Source: PGYR01 sp041675005
GTDB taxonomy: Bacteria > Bacteroidota > Ignavibacteria > Kapaibacteriales > UBA2268
Reading direction: 5' to 3'
Assembly (NCBI GenBank): GCA_041675005.1
Contig: JBAYUQ010000009.1
Location: 43,337-107,336, forward strand
Length of the DNA stretch: 64,000 nt
Both the position numbers and the translations under genes were made by a program. Shown here in pieces: positions 1 through 9,600 of the stretch (position 1 is the first letter of the stretch; every line of letters starts with the position of its first letter). The notes below the pieces were generated by a model, which saw only the letters and a program-made list of their open reading frames with translations, had not been told where the DNA came from and ran no database searches.

Positions 1-773
1 TATTCTCATTTAAAAAAGACTCATGGACTTTAGGCGAATTTATTGGATTATTAAGTGATAAATCTAAAACAGAATACAGAGCTACTGCTCTAAATAGAGA
101 AGGAATACAGGGAGCAATTTATAAGATAGTAAAGCCACAAGTTATGACTATGTGGCAAGCTGAATTAGAGAAGCAAGACACAGAATTTAGAAATTTACTT
201 ACTGAATTTCATGATGGGATTTTGCTTTTCAAAGTAGAAGCAATCGAAGTTTGGGACAAATTGCAATTAGACACCGCGATGGCTTTGGATTATTTCAATA
301 CGTCAGGTCAAAAATTTATGACAAATGAAAAATATGATGTAAGCGAGATATTTGTAATACAAGATTCACTAGCTCAGAGTCTATATAATAGAGCTAAGGC
401 AGGTGAGGATTTCGCAGAGTTAGCTACTAAGTTTACTGTAAGGCAAGGGTACAGAGAGTTATCTGGTTATCACGGTGAGTTAGATGCAAATGACAATAAA
501 TTCTCTCGTCAGTTAAATGGAGAAGATATAAAAGAAGGGACAATAATAGCTCCTAAAGTTTATCAAAGTGGTTATTCAATTATTAAAATTAATAAAGTAA
601 TCAAGCCAAGAGTGAAGAATTTTGAAGAAGCTATACCTGATTTAGCACCAGCTGTACAGCAGTTGAAACAAAAAAAATTAGTGAAAAACTGGTTGAAAGA
701 TGTTAGAGAAAAACACAAAGTAGAAATATTTGAAAAAACAATAAATGAGATTTATGCAAACAAGTCTAAGTAA
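1..773 (+). CDS. PpiC/SurA-like peptidylprolyl isomerase, 3' part (5' end outside window)
   Basis: The reading frame is open from the first complete codon at position 3, and the first internal ATG is at 144, so this is the C-terminal part of a longer protein. The visible portion has an alpha-helical segment and then a parvulin-type PPIase module: a stretch beginning KYDVSEIFVIQDSLAQSL, helices with EDFAELATKFTVRQG, and a final strand SGYSIIKINKV. The next gene is also a parvulin foldase and overlaps it by 29 bp, so the two are probably co-translated. Members of this family act in the periplasm on outer-membrane protein folding. That role here is inferred from family and neighbour. I cannot see the signal sequence. 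Confidence 0.8.
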   Translation, partial: FSFKKDSWTLGEFIGLLSDKSKTEYRATALNREGIQGAIYKIVKPQVMTMWQAELEKQDTEFRNLLTEFHDGILLFKVEAIEVWDKLQLDTAMALDYFNTSGQKFMTNEKYDVSEIFVIQDSLAQSLYNRAKAGEDFAELATKFTVRQGYRELSGYHGELDANDNKFSRQLNGEDIKEGTIIAPKVYQSGYSIIKINKVIKPRVKNFEEAIPDLAPAVQQLKQKKLVKNWLKDVREKHKVEIFEKTINEIYANKSK

Positions 774-2046
774 AATACTATTTTTAATATTTGTTCTAAG
801 TTACTTAGGTAATGCACAAATAAAAGAAGGTGAGAAGCTGAACGGCATTGCTGCAGTTGTAGGTAAGCAGCTAATAACAGATGCTGAAGTGAGAGCAGAA
901 GTAATGACGTTCAAGCAGATGGAGCCAAGCAATACATTTAGTGATGATGAACTATATGAGAAGGTACTCGACAATCTAATTAATCAGAATCTAATGGTTA
1001 CGAAAGCATTGGAAGATTCTATTTCGATATCTGATGAAGATTTGAATACTGCTTGGGAGACGGCCCTCAATAATTTAGTAAGAAGATATGGCTCCGAAAA
1101 AAGAATTGAAGATGTTTACGGTAAGTCCATTAATAGACTAAAGTTCGAATACTCAGATCAAATTAGAAAGAATCTATTAATTCAAAAACTACAACAACAA
1201 GAATTTATGGATGTCAAAGCCGGGCCTTCGGAAGTAGAGAAATTCTATAACGATTATAAAGACTCTATTGAGACAATCCCACAGAGAATTGAGATATTCC
1301 ATATAGTGAAGAATGTATCTTCTAACGTAGGTAAGAAAGAGCAAACTTTACAGTTAGCAAGACAAGTACGTGATTCTATTCTAAAAGGTGAACTTGACTT
1401 CGAGGAGGCAGCAAAGAGATATAGTGCTGACGTTGCTACTAAGAGTGATGGTGGTAATTTGGGTTGGTTTAATAAGGGAAAACTAGTTCCTGAATTTGAA
1501 AATGCAGCATTCCAACTTCAGGAAGATGAGCTTTCATTACCAGTAGAAACTCCATTCGGCTTCCATATAATTCAAACTTTAGAGAAAAAAGAAAGTTCAA
1601 TAAATACGAGACATATTGTGTTCTCTGTGAAAACTACAGAAGAAGATAATACTAAAGTAAAAGACTTTTTGTTAGATTTAAAGAAGAAAGTAGAAGAAGG
1701 TGAATCATTTGAGAAGTTGGCAAGGATACACTCTGATGATAAAGAGACCAAGGGATTTGGTGGTCTAATCGGTAAACTTACAACTGATAATATTCCCGCA
1801 AATATCCGAACGAATATAGAAGTTATGAAAGAGGGTGAAGTGAGTGAGCCAATGGCATTCAACGCTGATCCAACTAAAACAGCTTTCCATATTATATTGA
1901 AAAAGAGGGTTATAGCATCTCATAAGCCTTCTTTGGAAGAAGATTATGAGTTGTTGCAAAACTATGCATCTAACAAGAAAAGACAAGATTCAATGAAAGA
2001 TTATTTCATAAAATTAAGAGACGAAATATATTGGAAACGTTACTAA
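745..2046 (+). CDS. SurA-like periplasmic peptidylprolyl isomerase with two parvulin domains
   Basis: The protein has 433 residues. An N-terminal signal peptide (KILFLIFVLSYLGNAQ) is followed by a SurA N-terminal chaperone region (NGIAAVVGKQLITDAEV). Two parvulin domains follow at about residues 175-280 (IEIFHIVKNV, GGNLGWFNKGKLVPEFE, GFHIIQTLEKK) and 285-390 (TRHIVFSVK, IHSDDKETKGFGG, AFHIILKKRV). This is the architecture of SurA, the periplasmic chaperone for outer-membrane beta-barrel proteins. Either of two in-frame starts is possible: 745 (MRFMQTS) or 754 (MQTSLSK). The second gives a more typical signal peptide. It overlaps both neighbouring genes and sits in the middle of a three-gene envelope operon. 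Confidence 0.88.
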   Translation: MRFMQTSLSKILFLIFVLSYLGNAQIKEGEKLNGIAAVVGKQLITDAEVRAEVMTFKQMEPSNTFSDDELYEKVLDNLINQNLMVTKALEDSISISDEDLNTAWETALNNLVRRYGSEKRIEDVYGKSINRLKFEYSDQIRKNLLIQKLQQQEFMDVKAGPSEVEKFYNDYKDSIETIPQRIEIFHIVKNVSSNVGKKEQTLQLARQVRDSILKGELDFEEAAKRYSADVATKSDGGNLGWFNKGKLVPEFENAAFQLQEDELSLPVETPFGFHIIQTLEKKESSINTRHIVFSVKTTEEDNTKVKDFLLDLKKKVEEGESFEKLARIHSDDKETKGFGGLIGKLTTDNIPANIRTNIEVMKEGEVSEPMAFNADPTKTAFHIILKKRVIASHKPSLEEDYELLQNYASNKKRQDSMKDYFIKLRDEIYWKRY

Positions 2047-3098
2047 AGATATTGACCGCTTTTTCTTTAGTTGTTTTAGTTAATTCATGCGATGTAGCAG
2101 GGGTTGGTAAAATCAATTACAATGAAAGAGCTGGTAATGAGTTAATGGATTATAATAATCCAAATAGAAATATTGAAAAGAAAGCAGTTTATTTATTTCA
2201 ATTAGAATCTGTAAACGATGATACTGTTACTTTCTATGATTCTGATATAAAAGGAACAGATAAAACTAAAATTGACTTTTTAGAGAAATACACTTATACT
2301 TATAGATTGGGCAATGTGGACTCCATAGAAGTAAAGTTAACAAGTCCAACTAATAATGAAATTTTTAGTCTGACTCGTCCTTATGAATCCATTACGTTCG
2401 TAGCAGAAGCCGGTACTTACACTCTTAGTGTTAGGAATCTGAAATTAGAAAAAGGAGTGAGAAAGATTTTTTATAAGCCCGATTACGATACTATTAGAAC
2501 CCTAGCTATCTTCAATGCTAATAATGATGTTATATTCTCTATAATCACTGAAGATGAGTGTAGAGGTTGTAAAATGACTGATGGTGATTTTAATAATTTC
2601 CAATTGGATAGCGTTGATTTCACAAGTGCAGATTTTCAGAATGCGAATTTGCAAGGTGCTAATCTTAAGTACAGCGTTTTAAACTATGTTGGATTCCTTT
2701 CGACTAAAGTAGATACAGCGGATATGTCTTATGTATTATTTGATTCGCCACGCGATTTGAGGCATTCTAGTTTTGTTTTTACAAAAGCAATCGGTATAAA
2801 AATATCTAATGCGAATTTGAATTTCACAAACTTTTTTGATTGTGATTTATCGAATAGTATAATTGAGGACTGCCAATATAACGAAGGTGATATGTTCTCT
2901 TGTAACCTTTCAAATTCTATATTAATTAATAATAATTTTACAAATTCAAAGTTTGAGTATTGTAGATTTGATTATTCGGATATTACAGGTACTTCCTTTT
3001 GTGATTCCGATTTGAAAGATGCCACGTTCTTGAAGTCTATAGGCGATGCAACAACTTTATGTGTCCCTGATTCGGCAAGAGGAACTAGAACTCAATAA
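2031..3098 (+). CDS. Lipoprotein with pentapeptide repeats
   Basis: The start is a TTG at 2031, overlapping the end of the SurA-like gene by 16 bp. It gives a lipoprotein signal (METLLKILTAFSLVVLVNSC) with the lipobox Cys at residue 20. Residues about 45-180 look like a beta-rich domain. From about residue 180 onward there are pentapeptide repeats of the A(D/N)LxN type, for example ADFQNANLQGANLKYS and later FDYSDITGTSFCDSDLKDATF, which form a right-handed quadrilateral beta-helix. The position behind two periplasmic foldases suggests an envelope role, but no activity can be read from the repeats. The 3' end overlaps the convergent comF-like gene by 7 bp. Confidence 0.8.
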   Translation: METLLKILTAFSLVVLVNSCDVAGVGKINYNERAGNELMDYNNPNRNIEKKAVYLFQLESVNDDTVTFYDSDIKGTDKTKIDFLEKYTYTYRLGNVDSIEVKLTSPTNNEIFSLTRPYESITFVAEAGTYTLSVRNLKLEKGVRKIFYKPDYDTIRTLAIFNANNDVIFSIITEDECRGCKMTDGDFNNFQLDSVDFTSADFQNANLQGANLKYSVLNYVGFLSTKVDTADMSYVLFDSPRDLRHSSFVFTKAIGIKISNANLNFTNFFDCDLSNSIIEDCQYNEGDMFSCNLSNSILINNNFTNSKFEYCRFDYSDITGTSFCDSDLKDATFLKSIGDATTLCVPDSARGTRTQ

Positions 3099-3778
3099 GA
3101 GACAGCTATAACGGCTAAATCTACCCGTCTAGCGCCTGCTTTTAATAATATTTCGGCACAATGGTTAGCCGTTGTGCCAGTAGTTAATACATCATCTATT
3201 AGCAATAATCGTTTATTGTAGATTTTATCTTTTTCTATAACTTTGAATTTTTCTGATAGATTAAATTTACGTTCTTCTCTATTAAGTTTAGCTTGCGAAT
3301 ATGTGTATTTTGATCTTATTAGTGAACTTAAACATAAAGGAATGGATGTTTTATCACTGATACTTTGTCCCATTATCTCTGATTGATTGAACCCCCTTTC
3401 TCTCTTCCTAGCATGGTGTATAGGTATAGGGATTATCAAATCATACTCATTCGGATTAATCAATTTAGAAAGCATAGTACCAAATTCGATTCCAATCTGA
3501 GTTATACCCATATATTTAAATTTGTGGATAGGATTTAAAACATTATCGTTTTCATTAATCTTAAATAGTGAAATTATTTTACTAATAGCTAACTCGTCAG
3601 CATTATATTCTGAAAGTAATCTATCTCTGATTGTCAAAGGGTGAGGTGGGGGAGAAAGCTCCAACAATCTTTCGGAACTGATGTATCGATATTCTCTTAC
3701 TTCTGGAAGAATCTCTCCTGAAATCAAGCATTCATCAGGATTTATCATATTGAGAAATTTATCTAATAGACCCGACAT
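3092..3778 (-). CDS. ComF family phosphoribosyltransferase-like protein
   Basis: The protein has 228 residues. The C-terminal half has the type I phosphoribosyltransferase PRPP-binding signature (LLLIDDVLTTGTTANHCAE), preceded by the ComF hallmark RERGFNQSEIMGQSIS. ComF proteins are linked to DNA uptake in naturally competent bacteria, but many are annotated only as amidophosphoribosyltransferase-like. The N-terminal region normally carries a Cys4 zinc finger. Here I see only a single early Cys (NPDECLISGEIL), so the zinc site looks degenerate. It lies on the minus strand just after the MauE/DoxX-like gene (9 bp spacing), so the two are probably one transcript. Confidence 0.85.
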   Translation of the reverse strand: MSGLLDKFLNMINPDECLISGEILPEVREYRYISSERLLELSPPPHPLTIRDRLLSEYNADELAISKIISLFKINENDNVLNPIHKFKYMGITQIGIEFGTMLSKLINPNEYDLIIPIPIHHARKRERGFNQSEIMGQSISDKTSIPLCLSSLIRSKYTYSQAKLNREERKFNLSEKFKVIEKDKIYNKRLLLIDDVLTTGTTANHCAEILLKAGARRVDLAVIAVSY

Positions 3779-3787
3779 TAACGCCCT

Positions 3788-4225
3788 CTATTTTAAAATG
3801 TATTTCTTAGAATTTGTGATAGTAACTATACTAGTTAGCAATATTAAACCAAGGTTTTCTAATATCTTCATCCAACCAACTTTTTGTTGAGCATTCCCAC
3901 CAGAGCAACCACAATTGATATCTAATCCACTTGTAAAAGCGAATATCACTCCAAAAGTAAACATAATAAGCATCAACGTAGCTAATAGTCCATTTTCATT
4001 CTGGTAAATACCGAACAATAATAAGACACCTACTATCATCTCTGCCCACGGTAATATCAAAGCCATAAGATGAGTAATAAAGTCCGGAGTCATCCCATAA
4101 TTACCTATTTCATTGGCAAATTGAGATGGCTCAGCTATCTTCGCTACTCCGAAGAATATAAATAAAATACCTATAAAAGTTCTAATTACTAATATTAAAA
4201 TAGGGTTGTCTATTAATTTTCTCAT
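3788..4225 (-). CDS. DoxX/MauE-like four-helix membrane protein
   Basis: The protein has 145 residues with four predicted membrane helices. Its pattern RTFIGILFIFFGVAKIAEP near the start, followed by a glutamate in LILPWAEMIVGVLLLFG, is typical of the DoxX/MauE superfamily. A CGC motif (DINCGCSGG) lies in the loop before the last helix, as in MauE-type proteins linked to electron transfer to periplasmic thiols. The physiological partner is not visible. It precedes the comF-like gene on the same strand and is divergent from the phosphohexomutase gene, with a short shared regulatory gap. Confidence 0.75.
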   Translation of the reverse strand: MRKLIDNPILILVIRTFIGILFIFFGVAKIAEPSQFANEIGNYGMTPDFITHLMALILPWAEMIVGVLLLFGIYQNENGLLATLMLIMFTFGVIFAFTSGLDINCGCSGGNAQQKVGWMKILENLGLILLTSIVTITNSKKYILK

Positions 4226-4253
4226 ATCTTTTTTTACTTTGATTTGTAAGTGT

Positions 4254-4261
4254 TAACTTTG
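4254..4261 (+). promoter_or_regulatory. Candidate -7 element (TAACTTTG) of the phosphohexomutase gene
   Basis: TAACTTTG matches the Bacteroidota -7 consensus TAnnTTTG and lies 32 bp before the ATG at 4294. The expected start of transcription is near 4268. A good TTTG at the -33 spacing is absent (the sequence there is TTTT), so the call rests on one box. Confidence 0.4.
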
Positions 4262-4293
4262 AGTAATTTATAAATAATAATTGAAATAATCAA

Positions 4294-5676
4294 ATGCCAA
4301 TAATAAGATCTATCTCTGGTATCAGAGCAACTTTGAATGATGGACTAAGACCCGATATATTGACTAAATACGTTGCCGCTTATTGCAATTCAATACCCAA
4401 AGGTGATATAGTAGTTGGTAGAGATGGCAGACCATCGGGTAGATGGATAGCTAATTTGGTTTGCTCTACTCTTATTGCTTGTGGTAGAAATGTCAAATAC
4501 TTAGATATTTGCCCTACACCTACAGTTCAGCTACTAACTGAGAAAACGGATGCAGTTGGTGGAATATCGATTACAGCATCACACAATCCCGAAATGTGGA
4601 ATGGTTTGAAATTCTTAAATAGTGAAGGAGTATTTCTTAATAATGAAGAGAATGAAAAATTCTGGATTCTTTTTGATGTAGATGACATAGATTATTCTGA
4701 AAATCCCAATGACAAATCTAAAATAGATAAAATTGATTCTGTACAATTGCACATAGATTCCATTGTGAACTCTGGTTATTTTGATATTTCAGCAATAAAA
4801 GAATATTTTCAATCAAAAAAATACAAAGTTGTTGTAGATGCTGTGAATGCCTCTGGTTCAATCTTTGTTCCAAGTTTGCTAAGAGAGCTAGGATGCGATG
4901 TAGTCGAGTTATTTACTGACAATAGTGGTGTGTTTCCTCATACTCCGGAGCCAATCACAGAGAACTTAGTTATATTATCCCAGTCTGTTATAGACAATAA
5001 TGCAAATCTAGGAATAGCTGTTGATCCGGATGCTGATCGACTTGTCATAATAGATGAAAACGGTCTTCCAATAGGTGAAGAGAAGACAATTGCAATTGCA
5101 GTGAAATCAGTGTTAGAAAATCAAAATTTTAAATCTGATAATTATGAGAAAGTCATATCTGTAAATCTTAGTACAAGTGGAATGATTGAGAAAATAGCTT
5201 TACAATATAATGCAACAGTTGAAAGATCAGCAGTTGGTGAGATAAATGTAGTTGACAAAATGAAGGTTAATAAGTCAATAATTGGTGGCGAAGGAAGCGG
5301 GGGAGTGATACTTCCTCATATACACTATGGAAGAGATTCTTTAGTTGGTATTGTACTTTTATTAGATTTAGTTTCAAAAACAAAAAATAGTATTAGTGAA
5401 TTATCGAACTCTCTACCAATCGTTTTTATTATAAAAGGTAAGGTAGAAGTAAGTAGAAACCCTAAATTAGTAATAGAGAAGTTAATAGAAAGGTATAGGG
5501 GTCTGAATATAAATACTGAAGACGGAATTCGAATTGTACTCAACAATGATGATTGGGTTCATATCAGAGGTTCAAATACAGAGCCAATAGTCAGAATAAT
5601 AGCTGAAAGTAACACTGAATTACGAACAAGAGAGTTATTTGATGAGTTTGAAACTATTTTACAAGAATATTTATAG
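4294..5676 (+). CDS. glmM: Phosphohexomutase (phosphoglucosamine mutase / phosphomannomutase family)
   Basis: The protein has 460 residues with all four signature loops of the alpha-D-phosphohexomutase family. These are the phosphoserine loop ISITASHNP with Ser about residue 96, the Mg2+ loop VDPDADRL, the sugar-specificity loop GGEGSGG, and the phosphate-binding loop RGSNTEPIVR near the C terminus. The family interconverts hexose 6- and 1-phosphates. GlmM-type enzymes make glucosamine 1-phosphate for UDP-GlcNAc and peptidoglycan, while ManB-type enzymes act on mannose or glucose phosphates. The GEGSG loop is found in GlmM and some ManB proteins, so the exact substrate is uncertain and the gene symbol is a best guess. 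It is monocistronic, divergent from the DoxX-like gene. Confidence 0.85.
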   Translation: MPIIRSISGIRATLNDGLRPDILTKYVAAYCNSIPKGDIVVGRDGRPSGRWIANLVCSTLIACGRNVKYLDICPTPTVQLLTEKTDAVGGISITASHNPEMWNGLKFLNSEGVFLNNEENEKFWILFDVDDIDYSENPNDKSKIDKIDSVQLHIDSIVNSGYFDISAIKEYFQSKKYKVVVDAVNASGSIFVPSLLRELGCDVVELFTDNSGVFPHTPEPITENLVILSQSVIDNNANLGIAVDPDADRLVIIDENGLPIGEEKTIAIAVKSVLENQNFKSDNYEKVISVNLSTSGMIEKIALQYNATVERSAVGEINVVDKMKVNKSIIGGEGSGGVILPHIHYGRDSLVGIVLLLDLVSKTKNSISELSNSLPIVFIIKGKVEVSRNPKLVIEKLIERYRGLNINTEDGIRIVLNNDDWVHIRGSNTEPIVRIIAESNTELRTRELFDEFETILQEYL

Positions 5677-5795
5677 ATTTGTTGAAAATTAATTAATTAC
5701 TATGAATACGGCTTATCTTTATATAATACAATTATGTTCGTAAATAGGTTAGCTTGTGTCTTATTTAGTAAAATGAATAATTTTAGATAAAAGGT

Positions 5796-5825
5796 TTTGT
5801 ATTCAAATATATTATTTTAATTTTA
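5796..5825 (+). promoter_or_regulatory. Candidate promoter of the ACIII-cytochrome oxidase operon
   Basis: TTTG at 5796-5799, an 18-bp spacer and TAATTTTA at 5818-5825 resemble the Bacteroidota promoter (TTTG-N19-TAnnTTTG) with one mismatch in the -7 box. Transcription would start near 5832, leaving a leader of about 80 nt. That leader carries an inverted repeat, CGCTGT at 5841-5846 and ACAGCG at 5876-5881. Confidence 0.4.
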
Positions 5826-5913
5826 CAGTTGTTATAAAAACGCTGTCAGAAAAAGTTTATTAGATAATAGACGCTACAGCGCAGAATTATTTTTAATAGT
5901 CATTAGGAATAAC

Positions 5914-6486
5914 GTGAAAAAATCAGTTCTGGACTACGGACTAAGAGTCAGATTACCAATAACTATAATGGTAATTCTTATCTCGTACGCAATCACATTC
6001 TACGTATCTCGTTCTGAACGAGATGGTGTTGGGTACAAACCTGATCAGCCAATTAACTTCTCGCATAAACTACATGCAGGGGAAATGGCGATTGATTGTC
6101 AATATTGCCACGTTGGTGTAGAAAAATCGCGTCACGCGGTTGTTCCTCAAGCCAGTACTTGTATGAACTGTCATACTATGGCGAGAACTGACAAGCCTGA
6201 AATCAAGAAATTAACAAAATACTACGAGTCTGGTGAAGCTATTCCATGGAAGAGAGTTCACCAAGTGCCGGAATATGCTTACTTCAATCACAGTGCTCAT
6301 ATAAATGCAGATATCGAATGTGCTTCATGCCACGGCGATGTCGCATCTATGGATAAAGTAGAGCAAGTGCATGCTTTCAATATGGCTAATTGTTTGAGTT
6401 GCCACAGAGCTCCTCACGAAAAGATGCCATATTTAGCTGATAAAGTGAAGAAAGGTCCTGAAGATTGTAGTTCTTGTCATAGATAA
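5914..6486 (+). CDS. actA: Alternative complex III subunit ActA, pentahaem cytochrome c
   Basis: The protein has 190 residues, with one N-terminal membrane helix (about 14-31) and five CxxCH haem c motifs at residues 62-66, 83-87, 136-140, 160-164 and 185-189. A pentahaem, singly anchored cytochrome is the defining first subunit of alternative complex III, the quinol:cytochrome c/oxidase oxidoreductase that replaces bc1 in many Bacteroidota. The haems are on the periplasmic side and relay electrons from the ActB/ActC core. The start is GTG at 5914, preceded by AGGAAT. It is the first gene of a long operon running to 21007. Confidence 0.93.
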   Translation: MKKSVLDYGLRVRLPITIMVILISYAITFYVSRSERDGVGYKPDQPINFSHKLHAGEMAIDCQYCHVGVEKSRHAVVPQASTCMNCHTMARTDKPEIKKLTKYYESGEAIPWKRVHQVPEYAYFNHSAHINADIECASCHGDVASMDKVEQVHAFNMANCLSCHRAPHEKMPYLADKVKKGPEDCSSCHR

Positions 6487-6488
6487 TT

Positions 6489-6686
6489 TTGGAAAAAATC
6501 ATGAATACAAATAAAAGAAAATTCTTTAAGTTGTTTGGTGCTGGTGCCGTTGGCGTCACTCTTACTTCATTGGCATCGCCTAAGAATATGATTGCCAATG
6601 TTATCGCTGATAATACAAATAAAGATAACTCTAAATTAGAAGTAAAAATTCACCCACAATCTGTTAAAAGAACAAAAAAGGGTTAA
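6489..6686 (+). CDS. Small protein with Tat-signal-like N terminus, between actA and actB
   Basis: The protein has 65 residues, or 61 from the second Met at 6501. The sequence NKRKFFKLFGAGAVGVTLTS resembles a twin-arginine signal with KR in place of RR. It leaves a mature part of only about 35 polar, basic residues ending VKRTKKG, with no cofactor motif. It sits 2 bp after actA and 5 bp before actB, so it is translated with ACIII. Small Tat-target proteins also occur beside formate dehydrogenase genes. Whether this one is an ACIII accessory subunit, a decoy for export or a remnant of a duplicated ActB N terminus cannot be told. Confidence 0.6.
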   Translation: MEKIMNTNKRKFFKLFGAGAVGVTLTSLASPKNMIANVIADNTNKDNSKLEVKIHPQSVKRTKKG

Positions 6687-6691
6687 GCTAA

Positions 6692-9600
6692 ATGAATAAC
6701 TCAGTGGATAAAAATAAAAATCAAATTGATTTACCAGTTGTTAAGTCCGAATCGAAGCCCTCACACTGGAGAAGCTTAGATGAGTATAACAATACTAGCA
6801 CTGATAATCAATTAAAAGTAAAAGCAAATGAATTTGCTGAAGGTGCTGAGAATTTCGACATTGGGTCGAAATCAAAAGTTTCTAGAAGAAAGTTCATGGC
6901 TCTTATGTCTGCATCGTCAGCTATGGTAATGGCTTCTTGTACTGATTACCGAGATAAAGGTGAGATAGTACCTTACTCTGTTAAACCAGAAGAAGTAATA
7001 CCAGGTATAGCTAATTACTATGCTTCTACTATTACCAGTGATGGGTCTGGACAAGGAATTTTAGTAAAGGCGAGAGAAGGCAGACCAATTCTTATAGAAG
7101 GTAATCCACAACATCCGATTTCTAAAGGGAAATTAGATTCTAATGGTATTGCTAGAATATTAGACATGTATGATCCTAGCCGTTTACAAAAACCTAGAAA
7201 AACTCAAGGTTCAAAGCTTGTTGATTCGGATTGGAAAGTTATCGATAAAGAGATAATTCAATCTCTTAACTCTGCTTCTAGCTCTGGAAAAGAAATTGCA
7301 ATTTTTACTGGGAAAATTGTTTCTCCAACTTATGCTAAATTGATTGAAGATTTTAAAGTAAAATACCCAACGACTAAAGTATATAGTTACGAATTATTCA
7401 ATGATAATAATAAGCAAATAGCTTGGAAAAAATCAACTGGTGGAATTAATTACCCTCTAATAGATTTGGATAAAGCCGCTGTTATTTTGTCAATCGATTC
7501 AGACTTCTTAGGTACTGATGGCAATGTTAATGAAAACATAAGACAATTTACTACTAACAGAGATTTTGAAAATCCTACTAGTTATAGCAGATTCTACCAA
7601 GTTGAAGGATCTTATACTTTAACTGGCTCTAATTCTGATTATAGACTTCGACTAACTCCAGAAAACTACTTAGATGTTGTTGCCTCTTTAGTTAATCACT
7701 TTGCATCTAAGCAGGGTAAACCAACTATGTCTGGTTTCAAATCACTAGAGTCATTAGCAAAAGAAAATAAATGGAAACACGAAGCTGCATCTAAATTACT
7801 TAGTGATTTGGAAAGCAATCGTGGTAAAGCAATCGTAATTGGTGGTAAACAATTACCCGTAGATTTGCATGTTGCAATCAATTACTTAAACGATTTGATT
7901 GGTGCAAGTGAGCTTTACAGAAAAAGCGAATCTAACTTTAATGCTGTAAGTTTATCGTCTGATGACGAAATAGCTACATTAGCTAATAATGTAAAATCTG
8001 GTAATGTAGGTGTATTGATTAATATTGATATTAACCCATCTTATCATCTACCATACCATTTTACAGCTGATAATTTAAAGAAAGTAAAAACAGTTGTTTC
8101 ATTATCTGAATTTGAAAATGAAACTTCAAATAATAGTAATTATGTTCTTGGTATCAATCATGATATAGAATCATGGGGAGATGCTAAAATAAGAACTGGT
8201 GTTATCTCAACTCAACAACCAGTTATAGCACCTCTATATGATACTAGACAAAGAGAAGCAATTTTACTTAATTGGATGAATGGTGGAGAGAATTATTCTG
8301 AGGATATATATCACAAATATCTACAAAGTAATTGGGAAACAAACATTTACCCATCATTAAATAGAACAGTTCCTTTCAAAGAATTCTGGTTTGCTACTTT
8401 ACATGACGGAGTTACTACTTTCAACGAAACATCCATTGTTTCAACAGAAGTAAACTCGAGTTCAGTATCTGGAATCAAACCTACAAACAAATCTAATTAT
8501 AGTGTTATCCTTCAAGAAAATTATTTTATTAGAGATGGTAGATATGCTGGGAATGGATTCTTACAAGAATCTGCTCACCCAATAACTAAAATCACTTGGG
8601 ATAATTGTGCTATGATATCGCCTGCTACAGCAAAAGAATTGAATGTAGAAATTGGTGATATGATTGAAGTTGCACTTAATGGTAAAGCAATTGATTTGCC
8701 TGTATTAATCCAACCTGGTATGGCTGAGAAAGTTATTGCTGTTGATTTGGGTTATGGCAGAACAAATAGTGGTGCAATTGGAAACGGAGTAGGATTCGAT
8801 GTAACTCCATTTATGACAAGCAAAGGATTATCAAAATGGATATATACTGGCGCTAAGGTTAAACCAACGGGTAACAAATACGAACTAATAGCTACTCAAG
8901 AGCATCACGCTCTAGATGATGAGTTCTTAATAACTGAAGTTAGAAAGAATGCTGAAGGTGAAGTTACTGGTGGTGGCGAGACATTCGCACGTGCTAGAAG
9001 TATAATCCAAGAGACAACTGTTGCTAATTATATTAAAAATCCAAAAATATTAAAAGAACATGAACACGAAGTATTTAGTATCACGAAGGATTTTGAATAC
9101 AACAATATGAAATGGGCAATGTCAATCGATATGAACAAATGTATCGGTTGTAACGCTTGTAGTATTGCTTGTTATGTAGAAAATAATATACCTGTAGTAG
9201 GTAAAGAAGAAGTTGGTGTTGGACGTGAAATGGGTTGGATTAGAATTGATAGATATTATGAGGGATCACCAGAAGATCCTATCATGAGTAATCAACCTAT
9301 GCTTTGCCAACATTGTGATAACGCTCCTTGTGAGAATGTTTGTCCAGTAGTTGCAACTACACACAGTAAAGACGGACTAAACCAAATGGTATATAACCGT
9401 TGTGTAGGTACTCGTTATTGTGGTAATAACTGTCCTTATAAAGTAAGAAGATTTAACTTCTATGATTTTAGAGACAATTTAGCAAACGGTCATTACAAAA
9501 CAGAATCAACTAAGATAATGATGAACCCAGAAGTGACTATACGTGCAAGAGGGGTTATGGAAAAATGTACATTCTGTGTACAAAGAATATCACAAGCAAG

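Noticed and set aside
1572..1986. Two minus-strand frames opposite the SurA-like gene
   Set aside because: They are Ser/Phe-rich translations of the antisense of coiled-coil coding sequence, with no start signal or family resemblance.
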